64,000 nt of DNA. Source: Tulasnella sp. 424. Its lineage: Eukaryota; Basidiomycota; Agaricomycetes; Cantharellales; Tulasnellaceae. The stretch covers positions 1-64,000 of the forward strand of contig WSUB01000152.1 in assembly GCA_019633425.1 (NCBI GenBank), read 5' to 3'. The notes under the pieces were generated by a model that saw only the letters and a list, made by a program, of their open reading frames with translations, was not told the DNA's origin and ran no database searches. The translations under genes were made by a program, and so were the position numbers. Numbering within the stretch: position 1 is the stretch's first letter; each line of letters opens with the position of its first letter. Below, piece after piece: positions 25,843 through 36,411 of this stretch.

Positions 25843-25961
25843 ACCCTTACATTCACCCGTCCCTCATTCCACCTCCTTTCGCATCTTCCTCCTCGGTGAA
25901 ACGCCTACCTAACCGTCGACCCATCTAACGTCCGATCCTTCTTCTTAAGTTGAACCATCTG

Positions 25962-28313
25962 ATGCAAGTGGACCAAAACGACGACGCCGACCGTCGCGGT
26001 TCGCAAGGGTCTGACTCAGGGGATTCTGGCAATACGCCCCAGCCAGGCAGCAGATTAGTACGTCCCGCCCAGACCACCTACAGTGATCACAAGCACTTAT
26101 CGTAGTCCATTTCTACGTAGAGGGACAAGCTCCGGAAACTTGCGAAATGGCGAATCGATTCGTCATCGATTGAATTCCCAGAAGACGGCCAGGAGTTTCG
26201 TGGGGGGTTTGCGACGGTTTCGCGAGCGTTTTTGGTTTCTACTTCATCTTCAAAAAGTGGCGTGGACGATTTAGCTCATACCGGAGACACGAACAAGTCT
26301 GGTGAACCGCCCGAGCGAAAGGTCCGTCCTCGATCAGAGTCACTTGTTCCCAGTCCCTGACCGAGCTGGTTTCCATATGTCAGGCCATAGCCGTAAAGAA
26401 ACTGAAGATCGAGAATGGAAAGGACAAAGAGCGAGTATTGGGGGTGAGAATAAGCTATCCCATCGCGTCGAGCTTTCGCACAGCGCTAACTCGTCTCAGT
26501 TGGCACTCAGGGAAGCGGGATTCTTAACGGAGCTGTTTCACGAAAACGTCATCACGCTTGAAGGATTCGTTGAAGATCTGTCCGAGGATAGGGTCTGGTT
26601 GGTCTTTCCCTGGGCAGACAACGGGAATTTAAAGGACTTTGTGGCCTCGGCGGATTGGGAAATACCGGAACGAATCTGGCTGGTAAGATCAGAACGCTGT
26701 CCCTCAAGCCATCCTCTGAGAAACTGGATTACAGATAGACGACGTGGCGAGAGGAGTGGAGTACCTTCATAATCAAAATCCGCCGATCTACCATGGCGAC
26801 CTCAAATCGGTGGGTCCGGATGTTACTGTGATATGACACTTGGCAAGCTTAAACTTTACACTGCATAGGCCAACGTGTTGGTAAATTCGAGCTGTCGCGC
26901 CGTCATTACGGACTTCGGTTCCGCGCGTCGTCTCACAAAAAAGGATCCTCCTGTTCAACCCGACTCGGAGAAAAGCGGAAACGGAACGCAAACAGCACTG
27001 TTACTTGAGACGGAATTCTGTGAAGCCACGAATACCATAACCCTGAAAGGCAATCAGTATACACTCCGCTGGGCTCCCCCTGAGCTGCTTAAGGATAACG
27101 AGCCTGGCCTCTGGAGTGATATCTGGGCATTGGGCTGGGTGTTTTACGAGGTATACCAAAATCTGGATATTTCTCTCAACAGAAGCTTACAATCAACGCT
27201 GAAATAGGTTATGACAAATTCAATTCCATTTCAAAATGTTCAAAAGGACTCTGCCGTTTTCATACGCGTCATTCAGGGGAACCTCCCATCAGTTGCTGAT
27301 CACACCAGCATGGTTTTGATGCGGGCACTCTACTCGCTAATGATCACGTGTTGGAGCATTGATCCCAGCAAGCGGCCAACGGCTGAAGATTGTCGAAAGT
27401 CAATGAATTGGATGGCAAGTGGTGCCGGTGTTGGGGTTACTTGAACATAATCTGACCTGTTGCTGTATAGCCAATGATTAGTCCGGATCGGCAGCGGGTC
27501 CAAAATACGTCGGTTTCGCGAATCCGCTCTCCTGAACTTCTTATCCAAATGGGGAGCATGCATATACTTCAAGGTGACTATATCGATGCATCAAAACTTT
27601 TCACCGAAGCCTCGGGCATCTGCACGGAGACTGCGGATAATTCAGGAAAAGCCGATGCTCTCTTTGGTCTCGCCGAAGTCAATCGGTTTCAAAACAATTA
27701 CCCGGAGGCCGTTCAGCTCTACTCGGAGGTTCTCCAAATCTACACCGACATCGGCAGCAAACAAGGCAGAGCCAGGGCTCTGAGGGGTCTTGCTGCGGTG
27801 CATCGGGTACAAAACAATTACAGCGAAGCCGTTACATTCTATTCCGAGGCTGTCGAAATCTGCACCCAAATCGGCGACAGAAAACGGAAAGCTAACTCTT
27901 TGTGGGGTCTTGCCGAGGTTCATCGGGCTCAAACCGAGTACGACAAAGCCGTTCCGCTTTACTCCGAGGCTCTCCAAATTTGCACCGACATCGGCAACAG
28001 AGGAGGAAGAGCCGAGGCTCTGTGGGGTCTCGCTCAGGTGCATCGGCTTCAAAATCAGCACACCCAGGCGGTTCAGCTATTATCCGAAGCATTGCAAATT
28101 TATATCGACATTGGCGACAGAATCGGAAGAGCCTGGGCTCTGATGTGCCTTGCCGACGTCCATCACGACCAGGATCAGCAAGAAGACGCAATACGCCTTT
28201 ATGAACAAGCTGCCGCAGTTTTTGAAGAAATCGGAAATGCTCGAGATGCAGCATACGCATTAAAACGCGCCGCTGAAGTCCGTGAACAACTCAAACCGGC
28301 GGAGGCTGAATGA
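25962..28313 (+). CDS. Protein kinase-TPR fusion, intact copy
   Basis: Paralogue of the gene at 3573, with the same eight-exon layout: 25962-26057, 26121-26321, 26384-26443, 26500-26682, 26735-26809, 26869-27150, 27208-27414, 27471-28313. All phases match. The kinase has the glycine loop RGGFATV, lysine in AIAVKK, VFPWADNGNL in the hinge region, HGDLKS then ANVLVN, DFGSARR, APELL, and RPTAEDC near its end. These residues suggest an active Ser/Thr-type kinase of the non-RD class. Seven 40-residue TPR units follow (for example ALWGLAQVHRLQNQHTQAV), ending EQLKPAEAE. It lacks the hydrophobic C-terminal helix of the other copy. No nucleotide-binding NACHT or NB-ARC motif lies between kinase and TPRs. 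The last intron seems to begin GCAAGT instead of GT. Confidence 0.88.
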
Positions 28314-29349
28314 TGTTTTACCGAGACATTTCGAGCTCGAGCGAGATTCGGTTCTTGATACCTGACTGTATTTCGTGTTATGCATGTTTCCGTAAAATAC
28401 TGTTAGCTATGTATCCCGCTGATTGAGATTCTGGTAGTCCGTCTCCCTTGTATGTATCTTGTTCTCGCACCACATCCGAATCGATTAATAACCTCCTGTC
28501 ATCTAAAACTCCTGTATCATGCACTTATGTCATCGCTTTCTTCACGTATGGGTGAGTTCAGGTGGGATGGAGCCACTACAAAGCAACGTCTCTTGTGATA
28601 TGAAGTGCAACGGATGTTGGAGCCTGCAGGCTTGTTGACTCCCGTACCCAGGAGTCGAAGTTGAGCTGAACTATAAACGTCTGAACGATTGTCACCGTTA
28701 AGACTACCCCACCGGAATGCGACCAGGACTTTCGAGATTGCTTGATCTATTCTGGTGCTGCGTGTCATTGCACAAAGTCCGCCGGAAGACGGAATATCTA
28801 CATTTGTCTGTCAGACTGTAGCGATAGTATTGTCTCGAACGATCACTGACATCTTAACTTTGTCTCGTCGCAGGAGTCAATTCCGCATTTTTCGCTCAGA
28901 CTCTTCGGCAAATGAACTCTGACCGTGCTGATAATACCGATACTCTGGCTAGTTGGAGGCAATAGCAGCATTCAGAGCGCTCGCGACCTCCCCTCCGGCT
29001 CATTCTCGCCTTCTCCCAACATGATCTTGGCCACCATCCTGTTTCCTTGAGCCAGAGTCTCACAATTATTGCTTGTTTTATATCCGTTTCATACCAACAA
29101 TGGTCTGTGTGTTATCGCAGGAAATTTGGAGCTGGCGATCGATCGCCTTCACCGAACACTTTAGAGCGCCCGGAACTCATTCCATTGCCGTTGTTCAACT
29201 TTCTGCGCCGAGCGAAGTTCCTCGATACCGCCTTGCTTTTTGTCTGCGGCCAGGTTCAGACCTCTTCCAGCGTGTCGTCCGGTCGGACAACGATACCCTG
29301 GGTGCAGGAATTCCCAGCTCCAAGGGAAGGTTGTAACGTAACGCGATTG
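28314..29349. other. Intergenic region
   Basis: This is downstream of the kinase-TPR gene. I see no gene. An open frame that starts near 29047 runs into the 3' flank shared by the lectin units and is not a convincing gene. Confidence 0.4.
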
Positions 29350-29691
29350 ATCTTTCTCTCTTTTCATGTGGGGAAAGGAGATCACATTGCTAGAGAGTGC
29401 GCAGCAAGCCCGATTACGTCTCTTTGCGGGCCGGGCCCGAATAAATCGATTGAAGGTCTAGTCACGCAACCCCCGAGGAAAGAGGACTTTCCGCGTTGAA
29501 TAACAGGTCAGACAACGTTACATTTCATTCAAATCCTGATTTACGGGTAGGAAGAAAAACCTTAGAAAGGGAAGACCAAGAGTCCAGCGTCCCTTTTTCA
29601 AATTTCCTGAGCCAAGCTTGTGCTACCTAAAGTACCAGAGAGAAGGTAAGCTTGAAACTGCGAGGTTTGTATGCAACGATTCATCCCCACC

Positions 29692-30522
29692 TTAGTTGAA
29701 GGCAATGTAGCTGATACCTGCAGACCAGATCTTCGTATCGGCGAAGCTATCGACATGCCAGGTCAGGCCCCCGGTCGTAATGCTGTCGACGTAAGCCCGA
29801 ATCCTAAGGTTCGCCTCGGTGGAGATATCGATCGAGTTGAGAGCGCAGAAAACGCTGGGCTCCCTCCAGAACAAGGTGCCCTGGAAGTTGATGTCCTTGT
29901 GAGTTTCCGCCTGAGGGTTCTGCCAAGGACGGACGTCCATGGTGTTGGCCGTGCCACTGTAGATGTAATCCTTGTCCTCGGGGTAGGCAACCCAGCCGGC
30001 GATGGCGGAGTAGAGAGTCGTGTCAGACCAGGTGTCGATGTGAATGGTGAAGCCCTTGGCGTCGATGTCGGAGGTGTAGGTTCTGACGCGTGAGCTGGTT
30101 CCTCCACCCATGTCGAACTCCCTGAGGAAGACAATGACCTTCGGGGTAGTCACGAAGGGACGCTCAAAGTTGATACGACGAGACGTCTGAAGCTGAGGCT
30201 TTTCCCAAGGATGGTCGTCCTGAGTACTGAACTCGCCCGACAGGATGTCGAGATTGGCGGGCTTCAGAACGAGGGTGTCGATCCCAGCAGAGAAGAGAAC
30301 CGTATCGTCCCAGGTGTCGACGTGCGCAGTGTACTTCTGCTTATCGGCGCCGTCGTCGTAAGCTCGGACGCGAAGGTTGGTACCATTCTGCATGACGAGC
30401 GAGTTGAGACCTACGGCGAGTCTGGGGGGAGCGACATAGGTCTGGGGAAGGTTAATGGTCTTGGAAGTCTGCGCCGTCCAGAGGAGGACCTCCTGGGTGT
30501 TGAAAGAAGAGACAGCAGACAT
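29692..30522 (-). CDS. H-type lectin with three tandem domains, copy 1
   Basis: A single-exon gene of 276 residues with no signal peptide, so a cytoplasmic lectin is expected. Three H-type lectin domains of roughly 70 residues follow one another. Each has a strand with INF/INLPQTY, a PxVxVxLxxFD-like strand, an RxRxY strand, and HIDTWSDTxLYSA or HVDSFADTKIWSA. H-type lectins (Helix pomatia agglutinin, the discoidin C-terminal domain) bind GalNAc/Gal through residues of this last hairpin. Fungal cytoplasmic lectins of this kind are often thought to act in defence against grazers, but that is inference here. The first domain is somewhat diverged in its loops compared with the copies at 55020 and 59124 (for example ALNSIDISTEANLRIRAY is conserved, while TLFWREPSVF differs). 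Confidence 0.9.
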   Translation of the reverse strand: MSAVSSFNTQEVLLWTAQTSKTINLPQTYVAPPRLAVGLNSLVMQNGTNLRVRAYDDGADKQKYTAHVDTWDDTVLFSAGIDTLVLKPANLDILSGEFSTQDDHPWEKPQLQTSRRINFERPFVTTPKVIVFLREFDMGGGTSSRVRTYTSDIDAKGFTIHIDTWSDTTLYSAIAGWVAYPEDKDYIYSGTANTMDVRPWQNPQAETHKDINFQGTLFWREPSVFCALNSIDISTEANLRIRAYVDSITTGGLTWHVDSFADTKIWSAGISYIAFN

Positions 30523-30638
30523 GTTGACGAGATGTGAGTGAAGATAAAAAGAAGTTCAGAGGAAAGAAGACGTGGAAGTAGGCTGAAAGGGCGAACTCGT
30601 TGGTTTGCTGAGGGATGGTTGTCTCCAAGCAAAGCGGC

Positions 30639-30645
30639 TTTAATA
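30639..30645 (-). promoter_or_regulatory. TATA-like element of lectin copy 1
   Basis: TATTAAA on the minus strand begins exactly 123 bp before the ATG. The other two lectin copies have TATAAA and TATATAA at the same distance. A conserved CCTCAGCAAACCA lies between TATA and ATG in all three. Confidence 0.6.
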
Positions 30646-32159
30646 CATACGCGACACAGTTGGGACAACTACATTTTTCGATTTTGCTCTGTGAACGTGT
30701 CATCTATTACCTTTCGAAAACTAGGCTCTGTAATTCAATCACTTATTATGAACTGCGTCCCGAAACTCGCAGAACTCCGATGCCAAGGTGGGCTTCAATG
30801 AGCAGGAAGGGCTGGTAACAAATGAAATAAGCCTCCTGAAAAATTATTACAATACAATGTTCGAGGTGCCAAGACAGACTTAGTCGCCAAGACCTCCATG
30901 GCCTGGCGCCGAAGGGTCCAGATCATCGCCTCGTTCTTCTTAGGCAATTCAGCAGCAACTTCGAGACAGAGTTAAATCTCAGAACACTGGTCGATCGCAG
31001 CCCAAATACAATTTTCGCTGATTTATCTTCAGGTCGGACAGATTTGGAGCGCTTGAAATTCCTAGCTCGTGCTTAGTGCAAGCTGATCTCCATTGTCAAC
31101 GACCCCTAAAAATAGTATACTGTAAGATGGGCGCCACTTTAAATTTAGAAAGCGCCGATGCCAAGACAGATCTCCGAACAGAAGTGAGGCAGCCTCCTGC
31201 CAAGGATACTTTTCCTGTCGATTTCTGAATGAAAAACGTTGCTGGACTTGCGGTCAGGACTTCATTATTGCTGCTAGAGGAATCTCATTGGGCACACTGA
31301 TCCGCCCATGGGGTCCTCATGGGAGCTATATATGCCGCGGCGCCAAGCAGCTCGGTGCCTGTCCAATGATCAATCGCAAGCCGCACAGACCGGCCGCGAG
31401 CCGCGCTCGGAGACGGATTATGACCGGGAAAGCCTCAAGGATGTGATTAAAACTTGGAGGCATTATGTTATGACCACGTTGGGAGCTGTGAAGCCTCAAG
31501 GGATTAATTTTGTAAGGAGATATTCACTCCAAGAGAAGTAGATAAAGACGCCGATTATCGATGGAAGGACGACACTGGACGGGTGTGGGAACGTTCGTGG
31601 CGGTCAGGGGCTTTGGCAGCGCCGAAGTTCTCGAAGCTCGGTCACGTGAATCTATAGAGAAAAGTTCTCGGAGTTCCCGAGGCATGTCTCATCTGATTGA
31701 TCTCCTTTTGCGAAGAAGCAACTCATATGGTACGCGGATACGGTGTGGCTTGGACATAAGCGCCTATTGGGTTTCAACCAACCTCGACACGGTCAGCAGG
31801 ACCTTAAAGACAACGAACCTCCATCCTCGCCAAGTTGTCTTTAGTCTGCCCACGGGAGACTAAGCAGGACCTGACCTCCGACAGGAATACCCGTTGTAAA
31901 CGCCGTACAGTCAAAATGAGAAAGTACCGGCTAAGCGTAGACAAAGAACCTTCGAAAATAGGCATAAGCAAACGCAGATTGGTCTTCAAGGTTGCAGACA
32001 AGGACAAAGCATCACATTACCATTGCAATCCTCGAAGGTTTCGTAACTTATTTTAGTAATACGACTCCTGCTTCGGATTGAGGCCAACTCATGGGTGCTC
32101 AACAGTGTTCGGGAAGCTGACCGTTAGCACCCCAAGATCTTCCGGAGCTCTGCTGTCAG
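30646..32159. other. Degraded spacer of the lectin unit
   Basis: This is alignable in patches with 57380-59000 and 53500-54890 but carries many indels. No intact gene is seen. It probably contains distal promoter DNA of the lectin. Confidence 0.4.
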
Positions 32160-33250
32160 CGAAGACCCGGACTCGAGGTTGGAGGAGAAACTGAAATGAA
32201 GGTCGAGTTTGATATAGTCGCGCAGGTAAAAGCAATGGGACTGAAATTTGAATCTAAAGAAGAACCCACAGGAGCTGGAGATGAGGATGATGGCCGACGA
32301 CCTGACCTGAGATGATAAATCAGTGGCCTCAATCTACGTGTCAACGGCTTCCATCCCCGATGCCGTCAAGCCTGTAGTCGCGGTAGAGCCACCCAAGTAC
32401 AGTCATTCAGGTTGATTACGCATTATCAAAGGGTTGCACAACGTTCCGAGCTGGTTCTCTATCCGGAGCATAGCAGCGCCTTCTACTGATGGCTTGAATG
32501 TAGTGAGGATTGGGCGGGGTTGGCGAGGTCCATGCACTTCTCAGTACGATACTCTTCTCAGAAACAAAGGGAGGTGGTGTGGTCGTGTGCGCGAAGAAAC
32601 GGATGTGCACGAGTCCATGGAACCCGAGGAACGTCCAAGGAAGCGTTTGACGAGGCACTGTACTTGGACTGATATCTTGTGCACGACCCGTAGTACAGAG
32701 GTCCCAATCTTGAGCGACATAGTCCTCTGGGCCAAAGCTCATGCGGTCCGGACCACTTGTAGGCGGGGGCGGAGGTAAAGCAGCAAAGGCCGATTCAGAG
32801 ATTGTGAATCTCTACAGGAGCGCTGTCGGTCTGAATACTGTGGTATATCAATTGAGCTTGATTCGGATCATCATGGTGGATCCGGATCTACGTATGACGG
32901 TTTGCGGCCGCGCCTTCTTGTCGCCTCCACATGTTCTCGAAGTGTTGAGGTGCGTATCCCTAATTTCGCGATTATCATGAAGCCGGTGAGAAAGCTTGGC
33001 CGAGAGGCCATTGGTATAGTAGACTGTAAAGCTGTAGATGATGTCGGTGGTTTCAAATAGGGTGTTGGCCAAGGATCCTGTAATACAATCGTAATATGTT
33101 CGATAGCCGCAGAACGGTATGTAGAAATATAGGCGTCAAGGATGATGCCGGAAGGTGTAAGAAGTCGATAAAGGTACCGTTAGTGTGTTGGGAATTCCTT
33201 AGAAAGGTCGCCGATGGGTGGGAATTCTCTTTACCCAAACACCAGTGATC
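32160..33250 (-). pseudogene. Decayed gene of unknown family, copy 1
   Basis: On the minus strand this region shares protein-like segments with 56282-57370 (+). ANTLFETTDIIYSFTVYYTN here matches ANTLLETTDVIYDLTVPYT there. FGPEDYVAQDWDL and AQDISP match FEPEDYIALDEDL and AQDVSP. Both copies carry stops and frameshifts at different places. I do not recognise the family. Confidence 0.45.
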
Positions 33251-33627
33251 GAGGTAGCAAGGCAGCACTGGGGAACAGATGCCCAAGCACGTATACGTTG
33301 GAAGAATGGGTCTAATGCTTGAGCAGAGGACCCTAGTGCACTATGTTCGAATCACCCTCTCTCCCCAGCCCCTAATTACCAGGACGCCCGGACCGTCCCC
33401 TATATGGCTTTCGAGTTCGCTCCACTCAGCGGATCAGCCCATATCCATCGATACCCGGTCCAATTGCAAGAAACAAAAATAATATAGAGAGCAAGGAAAC
33501 AGTAACAGAGAACAGAAAGGCAAACAAAGGGAACCACAACACGCAAACCAAACAGACATTTTGAGCAAGTTGAAGGGAGCAGAGCTCAACCTTGAGTAAA
33601 AGCAAACGGGAAAGAGCTCGGCCTTTG

Positions 33628-34964
33628 TCACCTTAGTCGGAGTCCCAGACGGGACCTTATCGACTTCGAGAACGAAGTCGCCCGGGGTTCAGGAGATATG
33701 ACGAACTTTACCTCCTCCGGCGTAACGGAGCCAGGGGGAGTAAGGGGTGGCGAGTTAGTGGCCGGAACTCCTCGGCCACCCATAGCCAGAAGACGATTGA
33801 GCTAGGGGAGAAGGTAGACTTAGTCAGCGATATATCTTGTCATTAGCGTAGACGTCGAGTACTTACTTTTGCGTTGTTTGTCTTCTGGTCCTTCAACGCA
33901 TTTCGCAGAGATGTGTTCTCCACCTGACTGGCTCTGGCCTCATTTCGGGCGGCTTTCGCGCGCCTCTTAGAAGCTCCCAAATCTCGTCGGACCAAGTCAA
34001 TCTCGACGCGCATGGCGTCGAGTTCGAGGCGCGCTGATACGGCTTCTGAGTGCAGCGCCTTTGCTTCGGCCTGAGCATGGTGGGCTTTGGCAATAGCTTT
34101 GAGCCGTTGACGATCAGCCGCTTCCATGTCTCGCCGGTGCTCCTTAGCCGAGTATGTGAGGCGCTGGAGGAGGTTGGCTTTGGAGAGGTCAAGGTCTTGG
34201 CGGAGATTCTTGACGAGATCGTTCTGTCAAGAGAGCTATAAGTTAATTGAACGTTGCAACGGCCGATGCGGAACACTTACCAGTCGCGCCACGTTTTCCT
34301 TCGATTCATACAGCTCGCCGTTGCTTCGCCTCAACGCTTCAGCGGAGGTGCTCTGAAGTTCGACAAACTTGTTGCATGCTCCTTCGACCATTTCCCGATA
34401 GAATTTACTCAGTCCCTGCTCCTTCTTGACGTCTGCGGTAGCCTTCTTGACGTCCGCAGTAGCTTTCTGGAGGCCATTGGCGAGTGATTGGTTGTGCTGG
34501 AGGAGGAGTGAGATTCGAACTTGCGCGACACAGAGCTCGAATGACGGGTAGCAGCTGGGGTCAAACTTTGAAGTACAAGAGAAGAGGCTTTTCGTCAGCA
34601 GCGTGGTTGTGGAAAAAGGGAGGATGTTCGTCGTGAATGAAATTTGACTTACTCGACGGCCGTAGCTATTACGGATATACAAGAAAACCGATAGCGTCAG
34701 AAGGAAAAGTGCGACGCACGCCGGTAGTTTGAAACCGTTGAGAGCCCGGTCGCTGTGGTGACGATACCCGGAGTGAAGCCCAATGGATGAGGAAGACGGA
34801 GGAAGAGGAGACGGAGGAGATGAAGGAAAAAAGGTGGACGAGATGTATTTGAACTTGATAAGGCCGAAGTCGTGGGCGATGAGGACAGAGGTAGACACGA
34901 TGAACACAAAGAGGCAGAAGAGGATGTCGGCGAAGGCAATTCGCGAGCGTTGTACAGTCGACAT
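33628..34964 (-). CDS. Two-TM protein with a long coiled coil
   Basis: Four exons join exactly in phase: 34964-34653, 34565-34281, 34223-33867, 33801-33628, giving 375 residues. The family is not recognised. A first hydrophobic segment (DILFCLFVFIVSTSVLIAH, about residues 13-31) and a second (LPACVALFLLTLSVFLYI, about 78-95) flank a Pro/Ser-rich loop. The remainder is a long Ala/Glu/Arg-rich coiled coil from about residue 125 to 315, including a doubled heptad ATADVKK ATADVKK. A Pro/Ser-rich tail ends FSKSIRSRLGLRLR. It may be an organelle-membrane protein with a cytosolic coiled coil, for tethering or assembly; this is inference from shape only. The clean phase at all three introns supports the model. 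Confidence 0.72.
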
Positions 34965-36411
34965 GATGAGGAGTGGTGGGAGCAGGAGTGTCTCTCGGTG
35001 GGGTAGTACCTTGGGGGAGTGAAGGGGGAGAGAGGTTACGAAAGAGGAAAAGAGAGGAGGACTGAAGCTCAGCTGCCTCTTGAGTCCTTTTTTCTGTGAG
35101 TAGGTCAACAAGAACAAGACTGGTGACGCGTCTTCAGCTATGAAAATTTTAATTGTATTGAATTCGTAAGTTCCAAACATCCCGTGGATTTCAATCCAAA
35201 CGCCCAGCAGCCCAACGACTCCTACCAATGCTCCTCCTATGTCGGTCATAGTAACATCCCCTTCTATGTAAGAATATAGTTATTGTCAGACATTGAGTAT
35301 GTACCACTCCTCTTTTCGGCGAAGAAAGAGTCAGTATAGTTATGAGTTGGATCGCGTCGAAAAATGTCGCTAAATCTTGGATTCCGGTCACTTACCAAAA
35401 GCTAACGTCCTATCCCATTACCTTGTACTTGATCAAAGCGCTCTAGGGCGCGTCAGCGATTTGTGACCAGTGCGGGACGCGTCGAAAGGAGATTTCGCCC
35501 TGTCATCACTACCCTGAGTTCATCTATCACCGAGGGACATTACACACACCCAAACAGCCCAAACGAGTAATAAAATAGTTCTAACTGCTATAATAACGAT
35601 TTAAAGGCATAAATACTCCAGGTTGCACTGATCCTCGTTGACTCGCGGCTTTGGGGATCCCCGACCTAACAAGATAACGCCCGACTGTCTTAACGCAGGA
35701 CCTATAGCGAGAGAACAATCCTTTTCGTCGGGGTAAAGGAGGGGAAAAAAACGAGAAAAAGAGAGAGCGGGTGAGTAATACAGTGCGAGTATCTCATGAG
35801 ATGGTAATTTGAAGAAGATCCAGTGACCGATGCTGTCTAAGATGGAATATGAGACGGGTTGCGGGAAAGCAAGAAAAGCGGTGATGATGACGGCGAGGGG
35901 CAGAAGAGGAGAGAGATCCTCCGGTTTCACAGTGGTATGTAGTTTCTTGGGGGCGCTGCTTCTGCACGTCGATACTAAGTGTGGTCGCGAGCTCACAAGA
36001 TCCGTGCTTGATGCCCTCTGGTTCGATGACGAAACGTTGGTTTCGTGTGGCCAGCAGTGGCTTCAACGAGGACCTTTCGATAGTGTCGTGATGGCACCGC
36101 CTCGAGTGTCAATGGGTTTCTGTTGGCGACAACATTCTTTCCAGTATGCCGGCCTAGCCATGCTCGTGGCGGCTTTCTCGATGCCGATCGTGAAGGAAGT
36201 GTGCCGTGTCGTGCCAAGTAAAGGAGAACAAACAGTACCTGGCATCTCAGGGTCCTGTCCCTCTTGGGTTCCAATTTGGACTGCCACATCCACTCACTCC
36301 CTCCCCAACGCCCTCAACGACTCCCAACACCCAGAGCAGCATTCAACCGCTGCTCGCAGGAGCTTCCATCTCACTCTCCTTCAAAAACCTCTTCTTCTAC
36401 ACCCAAGCATC
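34965..36411. other. Divergent promoter region
   Basis: This lies between the coiled-coil gene (-) and the transporter gene (+). Long open frames at 34236-35249 (-) and 35830-36861 (+) read through introns and non-coding DNA of the neighbours and are not separate genes. Confidence 0.45.

Larger units (their letters stand above)
29350..33250 (-). repeat. Lectin duplication unit, inverted copy
   Basis: Read on the minus strand, this block contains a decayed gene (33250-32160), a degraded spacer, an H-type lectin gene (30522-29692) and a shared 3' flank (to about 29350). The same order occurs on the plus strand at 56282-60260 and, without the first element, at 53436-56240. Shared anchors include GCTTCCCGAACACTGTTG in the spacer and the 3' flank that encodes SIEGLVTQP in all-frame translation. 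Confidence 0.75.
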
